The translations under genes were made by a program, and so were the position numbers. 64,000 bases of DNA. Origin: Labedaea rhizosphaerae. GTDB taxonomy: Bacteria > Actinomycetota > Actinomycetes > Mycobacteriales > Pseudonocardiaceae. The notes under the pieces were generated by a model that was not told the origin of the DNA, searched no databases, and saw only the letters and a list, made by a program, of their open reading frames with translations. Every line of letters begins with the position of its first letter. Position 1 is the first letter of the stretch. The stretch is from the NCBI RefSeq assembly GCF_004362825.1, contig NZ_SNXZ01000007.1:408284-472283 (forward strand), read 5' to 3'. Positions 33,953 through 41,698 of this stretch are shown here, piece by piece.

Positions 33953-34933
33953 ATGGCACGAGCGACGGACACCCGCGTCGGCCTGTACCGGACGGTGCGG
34001 CTGATCCGCCGGTTCGAGCAACGGGCGGTGGACCTGGTCGATACCGGCGACATCGTCGGCGGCATCCACCCCTACACCGGGCAGGAGGCGATCGCCGCCG
34101 GGGTGTGCGCGGCGCTGCGCGACGACGACGTGATCACCAGCACCCACCGCGGGCACGGGCACGTGCTGGCCAAGGGCGCGGACCCGGCCCGGGTGCTGGC
34201 CGAGCTGGCGGGCCGGGACACCGGCCTGAACCGCGGCCGCGGCGGGTCGATGCACGCGGCCGACTTCGCCATGGGCATCCTCGGGGCGAACGCGATCGTC
34301 GGGGCCAACGCACCGATCACCGTCGGCGCGGCCTGGGCGGCGCGGCATTCGGGCAGCGACCGGGTGGCGGTCAGCTTCTTCGGCGACGGCGCGGTCAACC
34401 AGGGTGTGCTCCTGGAGTCGCTGAACCTGGCCGCGCTGTGGCGGCTGCCGGTGCTGTTCGTCTGCGAGAACAACGGGTACGCGACGACCCTGCCGGTGGG
34501 CGAGGCGGTGGCGGGCACGATCACCGGGCGCGGCGAGGCGTTCGGCATCCCATCGGTCACCGTGGACGGCGCGGACCCGGTGGCTGTGCTGACCGCGGCG
34601 CGAACGGCCGTGCGGCGCGCGCGAGCGGGCGACGGACCGTCGTTGATCGAGTGCCTGGCCTACCGGTTCGATGCGCACCACACGTGGGAACACCGGGCCC
34701 GGATGCGGTACCGCAGCGACGAGGAAGTCCACAGTGGACGCCTACGCGACCCGGTGACCATCCAGGGCGCGCGGCTGGCCGACGCCGAACGCGAACGGGT
34801 CGACGCCGAGGTGGAGTCCACTTTGGACGAAGCGGTGGCGTTCGCGCTCGCCGGCCCGCACCCCGATCCCGGCGGTGCGCTGGACCACTTGTACGCCAGT
34901 GGGTTGCGCCCGCGTCAGGGCGGTGACCACTGA
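33953..34933 (+). CDS. 2-oxoacid dehydrogenase E1 alpha subunit (TPP)
   Basis: 326 residues. The thiamine diphosphate motif is GDGAVNQGVLLESLNLAALWRLPVLFV ending in ENNGYA, and the substrate-loop RGRGGSMH block is present. Starts 10 bases after the dioxygenase and overlaps E1 beta (TGATG). No E2 or E3 gene is in the window. Phenylglycine clusters (pglB/pglC in pristinamycin producers) contain the same E1-only pair acting on phenylpyruvate-derived acids, and others use such pairs to make acyl-CoA starters. Here it may decarboxylate 4-hydroxybenzoylformate or 4-hydroxyphenylpyruvate. Confidence 0.87.
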   Translation: MARATDTRVGLYRTVRLIRRFEQRAVDLVDTGDIVGGIHPYTGQEAIAAGVCAALRDDDVITSTHRGHGHVLAKGADPARVLAELAGRDTGLNRGRGGSMHAADFAMGILGANAIVGANAPITVGAAWAARHSGSDRVAVSFFGDGAVNQGVLLESLNLAALWRLPVLFVCENNGYATTLPVGEAVAGTITGRGEAFGIPSVTVDGADPVAVLTAARTAVRRARAGDGPSLIECLAYRFDAHHTWEHRARMRYRSDEEVHSGRLRDPVTIQGARLADAERERVDAEVESTLDEAVAFALAGPHPDPGGALDHLYASGLRPRQGGDH

Positions 34934-35913
34934 TGCCCCGGCTGTCCTACCTGAAGGCGCTCAACCGGGCGCTCGCCGACGAACTGGCCCGCGACCCGGC
35001 GGTGTTCGTGCTGGGCGAGGACGTGCGGGTCGGCGTGTCGTACGTGACAGCGGGGCTGGCCGGGAAGTTCGGGCCGGAGCGGGTGGTCGACGCCCCGCTG
35101 TCGGAACAGGCGTTCACCGGTTTCGCGACGGGCGCCGCGCTGTCCGGCCTGCGCCCGGTGGTCGAGTTCCAGGTGCCGTCGCTGCTGTTCCTGGTCTTCG
35201 AGCAGATCGTCAACCAGGCGCACAAGTTCTCGCTCATGACCGGCGGCCAGGCGTGCGTGCCGGTGACCTACCTGGTGACCGGGTCGGGCTCGCGGACCGG
35301 CTGGGCCGGGCAGCACTCCGACCACCCGTACAGCCTGTTCGCCCACGCCGGCGTGAAGACCGTCGTGCCCGCCACTCCCGCCGACGCCTACGGCCTGCTC
35401 GCCACCGCGATCCGCGACGACGACCCGGTCGTGGTGTTCGCCCCGGCGGGTGCCCTCGGCGTTCGCGACGACGTCGAGTACGCCGACCTCGTCGCGGTGC
35501 CGCTGGGCGTGGGCCGGGTGCACCGGCCGGGCACGCAGGTCACGGTCGTGGCGATCGGACACCTCGTGCAGGACGCGCTCGCCGTCGCCGACGAACTCGC
35601 CGCCGACGTGTCGGTCGAGGTGTTCGACCCGCGCACGGTGTACCCGTTCGACTGGGACGGGCTGGCCGCGTCGGTGGGCAAAACCGGTCGCCTGGTGGTG
35701 TTCGACGACTCCAACCGGATGTGCGGCATCGGCGCCGAGGTCCTCGCGACCGCGGCCGAACGGTTCGACCTGCACGCCCCGCCCGCGCGGGTGTGCCGTC
35801 CCGACGGCACCGTTGTGCCGTTCGCGCCGGCGCTCGACCGCGCCGTCCGGCCCGACCGTGACGGGCTGGCGACTGCGATCCTCAAGGTGCTGAACAACGG
35901 ACGGAGGCCGTGA
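34933..35913 (+). CDS. 2-oxoacid dehydrogenase E1 beta subunit
   Basis: 326 residues, transketolase-like beta chain with the conserved DAPLSEQAFTGFATGAAL, EFQVPSLLFLVFEQIVNQAHK and GQHSDHPYSLFAHAGVK segments. Forms the alpha2beta2 enzyme with the product of the upstream gene, with which it shares one overlapping base. Ends with an RBS (ACGGAGG) for the hydrolase inside its last codons. Confidence 0.88.
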   Translation: MPRLSYLKALNRALADELARDPAVFVLGEDVRVGVSYVTAGLAGKFGPERVVDAPLSEQAFTGFATGAALSGLRPVVEFQVPSLLFLVFEQIVNQAHKFSLMTGGQACVPVTYLVTGSGSRTGWAGQHSDHPYSLFAHAGVKTVVPATPADAYGLLATAIRDDDPVVVFAPAGALGVRDDVEYADLVAVPLGVGRVHRPGTQVTVVAIGHLVQDALAVADELAADVSVEVFDPRTVYPFDWDGLAASVGKTGRLVVFDDSNRMCGIGAEVLATAAERFDLHAPPARVCRPDGTVVPFAPALDRAVRPDRDGLATAILKVLNNGRRP

Positions 35914-36851
35914 TGCCGCTCGATCCCCAGGTCGTGGCGATGCGCGAGCGCGCGGTGGCAGCCGGGGCGCCGCCGCTCTACACCCTGTCGCTCGAGCAGG
36001 CCCGCGCCGCCGACCTCGCGGCGATCCGGGAGGGTGCGGGCGCGGTCCGGCCGGTGCACCAGGTCGCCGACCGGCTGATCCCCGGCGCCGACGGCGACCT
36101 GCCGATCCGGGTCTACCGCCCGAGCGCCACCACCGACGCGCTGCCCACTCTGGTCTACTTCTTCGGCGGCGGCTGGACGTTGGGCAACATCGACACCTCC
36201 GACGGGATCTGCCGCAGCCTCGCCAACGCCGTGCCCTGCCAGGTGATCACCGTCGGCTACCGCCTCGCTCCCGAGCACAAGTTCCCGGCCGCGGTGCACG
36301 ACTGCCACGCGGCCGTGTGCTGGATCGCGGCCCACGCCGACGAACTCGGCGCCGACCCCGCCCGTCTCGCCGTCGGCGGTGACAGTTCGGGCGGCAACCT
36401 GGCCGCCGCGGTGACCCTGCTCGTACGCGACGGCGGGTCGCCCGCGCTGGCCGCCCAGGTCCTCGTCTACCCCAACACCGATCGCCGCGGCGACACGGAA
36501 TCCATGCGCGCCAACGACGATCCGGCATTGTTCAACCGCCGGTCCGTCGCCTGGTACTGGGACCACTACCTCGCCGCCGATGCGGACGGGCTCGATCCGC
36601 TGGCCTCCCCAGCGCTGGCCGAGGATCTGACCGGCCTGCCGCCCGCCTTGGTGATCACGGCCGAGTACGACCCCCTGCGCGACGAGGGCGAGCAGTACGC
36701 CGAACGCCTGCGCGCGGCCGGCGTCGAGGTGCGCGCGACCCGTTACCCAGGCATGGTGCACGGGTTCTTCTCGATGACCGGGGTCCTCGACGCCGCGGCC
36801 CAGGCGCACGCGGAGGTCGCCGACTACCTCCGCGCACGATTCGACGCCTGA
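35913..36851 (+). CDS. HSL-type alpha/beta hydrolase
   Basis: 312 residues. Nucleophile Ser158 in GDSSGGN, acid in EYDPLRDEG, His in GMVHGFF. The oxyanion-hole motif HGGGW is FGGGW. ATG 35913 fits the upstream ACGGAGG (5-base spacing) better than the GTG at 35910. As a carboxylesterase or thioesterase it might release an aryl acyl-CoA or deprotect the product; in phenylglycine operons the E1 pair is likewise accompanied by a hydrolase. Last gene of the long plus-strand operon that begins at the exporter. Confidence 0.82.
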   Translation: MPLDPQVVAMRERAVAAGAPPLYTLSLEQARAADLAAIREGAGAVRPVHQVADRLIPGADGDLPIRVYRPSATTDALPTLVYFFGGGWTLGNIDTSDGICRSLANAVPCQVITVGYRLAPEHKFPAAVHDCHAAVCWIAAHADELGADPARLAVGGDSSGGNLAAAVTLLVRDGGSPALAAQVLVYPNTDRRGDTESMRANDDPALFNRRSVAWYWDHYLAADADGLDPLASPALAEDLTGLPPALVITAEYDPLRDEGEQYAERLRAAGVEVRATRYPGMVHGFFSMTGVLDAAAQAHAEVADYLRARFDA

Positions 36852-36892
36852 CCGTTTTGTTGCGTGGCGCGCGCAGTCGCCGCGAACCGGGT

Positions 36893-37966
36893 TCAGCGCA
36901 CCGCGAGGTCGTGCGCGGCAGCCACGTCGGGGCACCCCGCGAGTCGCAGCGCCGTGTCCAACTCGTCGCGCAGCAGGTCCAGCACCTTGGCCACGCCGCC
37001 CCGCCCGCCCGCCCCGAGGCCCCACAGCACCGGCCGGCCGAGCAGCACCGCCGTGGCCCCGAGGGCGAGCGCCCGCACCACGTCCACCCCGCTGCGCACG
37101 CCGCTGTCCACGAGCACCGGGCACCGGTTCGCCACCGCCGCCACGATGTCCGGCAGGGCCGTCACGGCGGGCACGGCGCCGTCGAGTTGCCGGCCGCCGT
37201 GGTTGGAGACCACGAGGCCGTCCACCCCTTCCTCGACGGCCCGCACGGCGTCGCGCGGGTCGAGGATTCCCTTGACCAGCAACGGCAAGGAGGTGTGCTC
37301 GCGGATCCACTCCAGGTCGCGCCAGCTCAGCGACGGGTCGAAGGCCGCCCTGGTGTGCCGCGCCAGTGCCGAGTCGCCGGGCACCCGTTCGCGGACCTCG
37401 TCGCCGAGGTTCACCGGCTGCACCGACGACGGCAGCGCGAACCCGTTGCGCAGGTCGCGCAGCCGCCGCCCCATCACCGGCACGTCGACGGTGAGCACGA
37501 CCGCACGGCAGCCGGCATCCTCGGCGCGCCGCAGCAGGTTGCGCACGAGGTCGCGATCCCGCAGCCAGTAGAGCTGGAACCACGTCACCCCGCCCGCACG
37601 CGCCACCGCCTCGAGCGGTTCGGAACTGAGGGTGCTGATGGTGTACGGCACCCCGGCCGCCGCGGCGGCCTCGGCCGCGCCACGCTCACCGTCGGCGTGG
37701 ATCAGCCGCTGGTAGGCCATCGGCGCCACCACCAGCGGCAGCGCCGCCCGCGCGCCGAACAGCTCGCACCCGGTGTCGCACGCCGACACGTCCACCAGCG
37801 CCCGCGGCACCACGCGCACCCGGTCGAACGCGGCCCGGTTCGCGGCCACCGTCACCTCATCACCGCTGCCGCCCGCGACGTAGTCCCACACGTCCGGCGC
37901 GAGGCACTCGGCGGCCAGCCGCTCCACGTCCGCCGTCGAACGAGCGGCATCCAGCTCGTGTTCCAT
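36893..37966 (-). CDS. hmo: FMN-dependent alpha-hydroxyacid oxidase (hydroxymandelate oxidase)
   Basis: 357 residues, TIM-barrel flavoenzyme of the glycolate/lactate/mandelate oxidase family. Active-site His256 lies in SNHGGRQLDG; DSGVRSGVDVVRALALGA binds the FMN phosphate; early Tyr is in WDYVAGGSGDE. In the Hpg pathway Hmo oxidises 4-hydroxymandelate to 4-hydroxybenzoylformate, matching HmaS and HpgT here. It faces the hydrolase tail to tail, 41 bases apart, so it is expressed from its own promoter within the 37,967-38,454 region. Confidence 0.87.
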   Translation of the reverse strand: MEHELDAARSTADVERLAAECLAPDVWDYVAGGSGDEVTVAANRAAFDRVRVVPRALVDVSACDTGCELFGARAALPLVVAPMAYQRLIHADGERGAAEAAAAAGVPYTISTLSSEPLEAVARAGGVTWFQLYWLRDRDLVRNLLRRAEDAGCRAVVLTVDVPVMGRRLRDLRNGFALPSSVQPVNLGDEVRERVPGDSALARHTRAAFDPSLSWRDLEWIREHTSLPLLVKGILDPRDAVRAVEEGVDGLVVSNHGGRQLDGAVPAVTALPDIVAAVANRCPVLVDSGVRSGVDVVRALALGATAVLLGRPVLWGLGAGGRGGVAKVLDLLRDELDTALRLAGCPDVAAAHDLAVR

Positions 37967-38015
37967 GCTTTCCCGCCCACTGCTCGTTCGGCGATGTCGT
38001 GGCCTGGAGAATGAT

Positions 38016-38048
38016 GTAGCCCCGCGTCGGGGGGCTCCGCGGGGCTAC
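38016..38048. promoter_or_regulatory. perfect 11-bp inverted repeat upstream of the hydroxyacid oxidase gene
   Basis: GTAGCCCCGCG (38016-38026) and CGCGGGGCTAC (38038-38048) flank an 11-base loop. It lies 50 bases upstream of the oxidase start on the minus strand, so it is either in that gene's leader/promoter or is a leftover hairpin from the insertion-sequence debris next to it. No U-tract follows. Confidence 0.4.
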
Positions 38049-38078
38049 GACCGGTAGATCGTCATACGTCACCGACCG

Positions 38079-38399
38079 TTACAGCCGGCAGCGCACAGCT
38101 GGTAGAGGCCGAGTGCCGTGATCGGCCGACGATCCGTCTCGACCACACGTGCGGTGTTCGGTGATGTTGGCTGGCCACAACCGGTTCGGGCCCTCGGCGT
38201 TGAAAGCACGGCGCACCAGATCATCGTGCACCCGCGGTCGCGGAGCGCGGGGTGATCGCGCGACAGGCTGGGTCGAACGGTGCCTCGCGACGCGATGTTG
38301 CTCAGGGCCAACAAGAACCTGAGTCTGCGAAGCCGTGCGTTGCGCCAGGGGGCGTAGTGACGTCTGGACCGAATCGCGCAACGCCGTTGGCGAGTGCAA
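38079..38399 (-). pseudogene. IS3-family transposase (OrfB) relic
   Basis: The minus-strand frame contains VHDDLVRRAFNAEGPNRLW followed by PANITEH (38148-38231). This is the start of the integrase core of IS3-family OrfB, where the normal text is LWxTDIT; the first catalytic Asp is Asn here. After EH the frame diverges from the family, with weak similarity continuing in another phase, so a frameshift is likely. No intact ORF or terminal repeats were found. The rest of the 37,967-38,454 gap shows no other gene. Confidence 0.6.
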
Positions 38400-38454
38400 A
38401 CGATTGGCGGTCGAACCCCTGCCTGGTTTGGATATTCACCGACGGTCCGTTTAG

Positions 38455-39678
38455 GTGTCCGTCGTGGCGTCAGATCGCAATGTTCAGGACGCGGCTGCCT
38501 ACGACCGCTGGCTCACTTGGAAGCATGGCGCGCAAGTGCGTGAACGCGCACTGCGGTCGAAGACCGGCTTCCCGGCCGCGGCGGATCCGGCGGCGCTCAA
38601 GTGGGGCGACCAGGAGGTGCTGGAGAAGAGTCTGGCCTTGCTCGCACCGCGCGCGGAGGAGCTCGTCGCGTACTTCTACGCCGATCTCTTCCGTCGTATG
38701 CCCAGCTTGCGCAAGCTGTTCCCGGGCGACATGGCCCCGCAACGGGACCGTCTGCTCGCGGCGTTGCTTGCCCTTGTCCAAACTGGACCGGAACTGGCTC
38801 CGGTGCTCGAGCAACTGGGTCGTGACCACCGCAAGTTCGGCGTGCAGTCCGGGCAGTACACGACGGTCGGCGAATCGCTCATCGCGTCGCTGGCACACTT
38901 CGCCGGCGCCGCCTGGACACCGCAGGTGCAGCAAGCGTGGCTCGAGCGCTACCTGGCCGCCGTCGCGGTGATGAAGGCGGCCGCCGCGCAGGACGACGCG
39001 CCGCCGTTCTGGTACGCCACCGTGATCGACCACGTGATCTGCGGCCGCGACGTCGCGATCCTGCGGGTGCGCCCGCACCGCCCCTACCCGTACAAGGCGG
39101 GGCAGTACGCGACCATCGAATCGCCGCGGCTGCCCCGGGTGTGGCGGTCGTACTCGATCGCGAACGAACCGCGGCCCGCGCAGCCGCTGGAATTCCACGT
39201 CCGCGCCGTCGGCCGTCGCGGTCTGAGCGACGTGCTCCTGCAGTCCCAACCCGGCGACACCATCCGGCTGGGGCCGCCGCGCGGCCAGGTCACGCTCGAC
39301 GGCACGGCGGCCGGCACGCCGAAGTTGTTCGTCGCTGGTGGTACCGGTTGGTCGACGATGAAGTCGTTGCTGCGCCAGAGCCAGCGCGAGGCAGGACCCG
39401 TGGTTCCGGCTAGGCTCCTCGTCAGCTGCCGGCCCGGCGAGCCCTATGACCCCGATTTCCACCAACTGGTCCGATCGGTGCCGAACCTGAGCACCACCTT
39501 GGTGCACAGCGCACAGGACCTGGGCGCCGAGTTGCGATCGCCGCAGGTCCACCCGACCGGCCTCGACGTCTTCCTGTCCGGGCCGGCCGAAATGCTGACC
39601 AGCGCCGTCACGCTGCTCACCAGCGCCGGGGTCCCCAGGTCGCGCATCCACCACGACAGCCTGGTGATGTCCGCCTGA
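38455..39678 (+). CDS. flavohemoglobin-like globin-reductase
   Basis: 407 residues: an N-terminal ~35-residue extension, a globin domain (~40-170) with a RMPSLRKLFPGDM CD region and proximal-His segment LGRDHRKFGV, an FAD domain (RSYSIANEP) and an NAD domain starting VAGGTGWSTMKSLL. This layout fits NO dioxygenase/flavohemoglobin. The NAD loop differs from the usual GGxGxTP. GTG start at 38455. A truncated hemoglobin follows, so the two may detoxify NO or supply electrons or oxygen to the oxygenases of the cluster. It is not a typical cluster gene. Confidence 0.8.
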   Translation: MSVVASDRNVQDAAAYDRWLTWKHGAQVRERALRSKTGFPAAADPAALKWGDQEVLEKSLALLAPRAEELVAYFYADLFRRMPSLRKLFPGDMAPQRDRLLAALLALVQTGPELAPVLEQLGRDHRKFGVQSGQYTTVGESLIASLAHFAGAAWTPQVQQAWLERYLAAVAVMKAAAAQDDAPPFWYATVIDHVICGRDVAILRVRPHRPYPYKAGQYATIESPRLPRVWRSYSIANEPRPAQPLEFHVRAVGRRGLSDVLLQSQPGDTIRLGPPRGQVTLDGTAAGTPKLFVAGGTGWSTMKSLLRQSQREAGPVVPARLLVSCRPGEPYDPDFHQLVRSVPNLSTTLVHSAQDLGAELRSPQVHPTGLDVFLSGPAEMLTSAVTLLTSAGVPRSRIHHDSLVMSA

Positions 39679-39771
39679 GCATCGGTCTGCTGTCAAGCGG
39701 CGAACTGCCGTGCCACAGCAAGAGTTTCTGTGTTTTCGACTGCAATCCCACCCGCGAACCGGAGGACAGTT

Positions 39772-40140
39772 TTGTCTAGCATCTATGAGCAGATCGGTGG
39801 CGAGGAAGCCCTCGTCACCGTCGTCGACGACTTCTACGACCGGGTGCTCAACGACCCGCAGTTGTCCGCCTTCTTCAAGGGCACCAACGTGCCCCGGCTC
39901 AAGGGCATGCAGGTGGAGTTCTTCGCGGCGGCGCTCGGTGGACCGCACGAATACCAAGGCCGCTCGATGCGCGAGGTGCACCGCGGCCGCGGGATCGAAC
40001 AGCACCACTTCGACCTCGTCGCCAAGCACCTGACCGAAGCCCTCACGGCGGCCGGCGTCCCGGACGACACGACGGCGACGATCATCGGTGCCGTCGCCCC
40101 GCTGGCCGACGACATCGTCACGATCCCGACCGCCGGCTGA
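39772..40140 (+). CDS. glbN: truncated hemoglobin, group I (trHbN-like)
   Basis: 122 residues from TTG 39772, which has GGAGGA five bases upstream; GTG 39730 in frame is a weaker alternative. The sequence [23 protein letters not shown] closely matches the proximal-His region of mycobacterial trHbN, and [14 protein letters not shown] the CD region. trHbN proteins oxidise NO to nitrate and need a reductase; the flavohemoglobin encoded 93 bases upstream could fill that role. Confidence 0.85.
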   Translation: MSSIYEQIGGEEALVTVVDDFYDRVLNDPQLSAFFKGTNVPRLKGMQVEFFAAALGGPHEYQGRSMREVHRGRGIEQHHFDLVAKHLTEALTAAGVPDDTTATIIGAVAPLADDIVTIPTAG

Positions 40141-40146
40141 GCCGGC

Positions 40147-40183
40147 GCGGTGTTCGGTCCGGGTGCGCCGGACCGAACACCGC
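40147..40183 (+). terminator. strong hairpin after the globin genes
   Basis: GCGGTGTTCGGTCCG (40147-40161) pairs perfectly with CGGACCGAACACCGC (40169-40183) around a 7-base loop, starting 7 bases after the trHb stop. There is no U-tract, which is usual for actinobacterial terminators. It should end the two-gene globin transcript. Confidence 0.75.
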
Positions 40184-40231
40184 GGATCGGGCGACGACAC
40201 CGGGGCTGGTCAGGGCGTTCTGGCGAGCAGG

Positions 40232-40384
40232 CTAAAGGACGGCCAGGAAGTGACCTATCGGTTTACCGCCGTCTTTGAAGAGACCGGGCACCGGCTGCTC
40301 TTCGTCCAGTACATGGAGACCCTGGTCGAGCTGTTGTTTCGCTTGTTCCGGTGAGATGTCGGTGTTGCGCGCGTCGAGCAGCAT
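40232..40384 (-). CDS. small hypothetical ORF, possibly a gene relic
   Basis: A 50-residue minus-strand frame (MLLDARNTDISPEQAKQQL to FLAVL) has normal amino-acid composition and good third-position GC. It has no recognisable family and no clear RBS, and the frame continues open upstream without a good start. A neighbouring minus frame (40416-40555) ends in QLVLVAADDNLNETAVAEA and also looks coding-like. The two may be pieces of one decayed gene. Confidence 0.25.
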   Translation of the reverse strand: MLLDARNTDISPEQAKQQLDQGLHVLDEEQPVPGLFKDGGKPIGHFLAVL

Positions 40385-40624
40385 GTCTTCCGCTTGACCA
40401 CCGTTCTTCTCGCTGTCACGCAGGTTCCTCGGTCGCTGCCTCCGCCACAGCCGTTTCGTTGAGGTTGTCGTCGGCTGCGACGAGCACCAGTTGGCGGAGC
40501 GCGGCAGCAGGTTTCAACGCTGCGTTGAGGAAGCGGCTCAACGGATGGCTGAAGACGGGGGTCCCTGGCGCTGTTAGCGTGGCGGGTCCCGCACGCCGAC
40601 CGAGGGTAGGGAGTCCGCGCGTCC

Positions 40625-41698
40625 ATGCGGTTTTCACTCTTCTTTGAGATGCAGATCTCGGAGCCCACGCGGGCGGCGGAGCACCGGTTGTTCCGCGAGT
40701 CCGTGGCGCACGCGGTGCTCGCCGACACCCTGGGGTACCACGGGGTTTGGGCGGCCGAGCACCACGGGCTCTACGAGTACGCGCACTCCTCGGCACCGGA
40801 GATCTTCCTGGCGCACCTGTCCGGGCGGACCAAGCGGATCCGGCTGGGCCACGGCGTCACCCTCACCCCGCACCGCTACAACCACCCGATCCGGATCGCC
40901 GAGCGGATCGCGGCGCTGGACATCCTCAGCGAGGGGCGGGTCGACTGGGGCTCGGGGAAGAGCGGCAGCCGGGTGGAGCAGGACGCGTTCGGCAACGACC
41001 CGGCCGACCTGCACGACCAGTGGCTCGAAGCACTGCACATGATCCCCCGTATGTGGCAGCAGGACGTCTTCGAGTGGCACAGCGAGCGCTACGACATCCC
41101 GCCCATCCAGGTGGTGCCGAACCCCGTGCAGCAGCCCCACCCGCCGATGTTCGCCGCCTGCACCAACCCCAAGACCGCCGAGCTGGCCGGGTCGCTGGGG
41201 CTCGGTGCGCTCAACTTCGCCGCGGGGACCGACGCCGAGCTCACCGACAAGGTCCGGCGCTACCGCGAACAACACGCCACGGCCGAGCCCGACGGCTACC
41301 AGAAGACCGAGCGCTACGTCTGCACGCCCACCGCGCTGGTGCTCGACGACGACCGGCTGGCCTGCCGCCACGGTTTCCGCGGGTCGCGGTTCTTCTGGGA
41401 GGCGATGCAGCAGTACTACGCCTACAAGGACCGCCCCGTCGGGCGCCTGCCGATCGGGCGGGACGACCTCGACGACGAGGAGCTCACGACGCTCATGGGC
41501 CGTCGATCCGCGGCCGACTCCGCGCTCACCGGCGTCATCGGCGATCCCTCGGCCGCCCGCGAGACGGTGGCGCGCTTCGCCGCCGCGGGCGTCGACGAAC
41601 TGGCCATGGTCATGCAGGTCGGCACGGTGCCGAGCGAGCTGGTGACGACGTCGATCCGCCTGTTCGCCGAGAAGGTCATGCCGGACTTCGCCGACTGA
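40625..41698 (+). CDS. LLM-class flavin monooxygenase (luciferase-like)
   Basis: 357 residues with the bacterial luciferase TIM-barrel pattern (MRFSLFFEMQ, WAAEHHGL, RLGHGVTLTPHRYNHPIRIAERIAALDILSEGRVDWGSG split across early helices). LLM monooxygenases in PKS/NRPS clusters (for example MSnO-type and those in mycosubtilin-like loci) hydroxylate carrier-bound acyl chains. It is the first gene of the assembly-line operon and overlaps the FAAL-PKS start (TGATG), so it probably oxidises the loaded acyl chain. Complete length. Confidence 0.87.
   Translation: MRFSLFFEMQISEPTRAAEHRLFRESVAHAVLADTLGYHGVWAAEHHGLYEYAHSSAPEIFLAHLSGRTKRIRLGHGVTLTPHRYNHPIRIAERIAALDILSEGRVDWGSGKSGSRVEQDAFGNDPADLHDQWLEALHMIPRMWQQDVFEWHSERYDIPPIQVVPNPVQQPHPPMFAACTNPKTAELAGSLGLGALNFAAGTDAELTDKVRRYREQHATAEPDGYQKTERYVCTPTALVLDDDRLACRHGFRGSRFFWEAMQQYYAYKDRPVGRLPIGRDDLDDEELTTLMGRRSAADSALTGVIGDPSAARETVARFAAAGVDELAMVMQVGTVPSELVTTSIRLFAEKVMPDFAD

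Larger units (their letters stand above)
40141..40624. other. 484-base gap between the globin genes and the PKS operon
   Basis: Contains the globin terminator (40147-40183) and the possible small minus-strand ORF (40232-40384). GGGAG about 11 bases before the ATG at 40625 is the RBS for the monooxygenase. I see no convincing -35/-10 pair, although the promoter of the whole assembly-line operon must be here. Confidence 0.5.

Noticed and set aside
36852..36892. Bidirectional terminator between the convergent hydrolase and oxidase genes
   Set aside because: The 41 bases contain no inverted repeat long enough to form a convincing hairpin.
38069..38314. Minus-strand 81-residue ORF as an independent gene
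   Set aside because: It is another phase of the IS3 OrfB relic and has no RBS or family.
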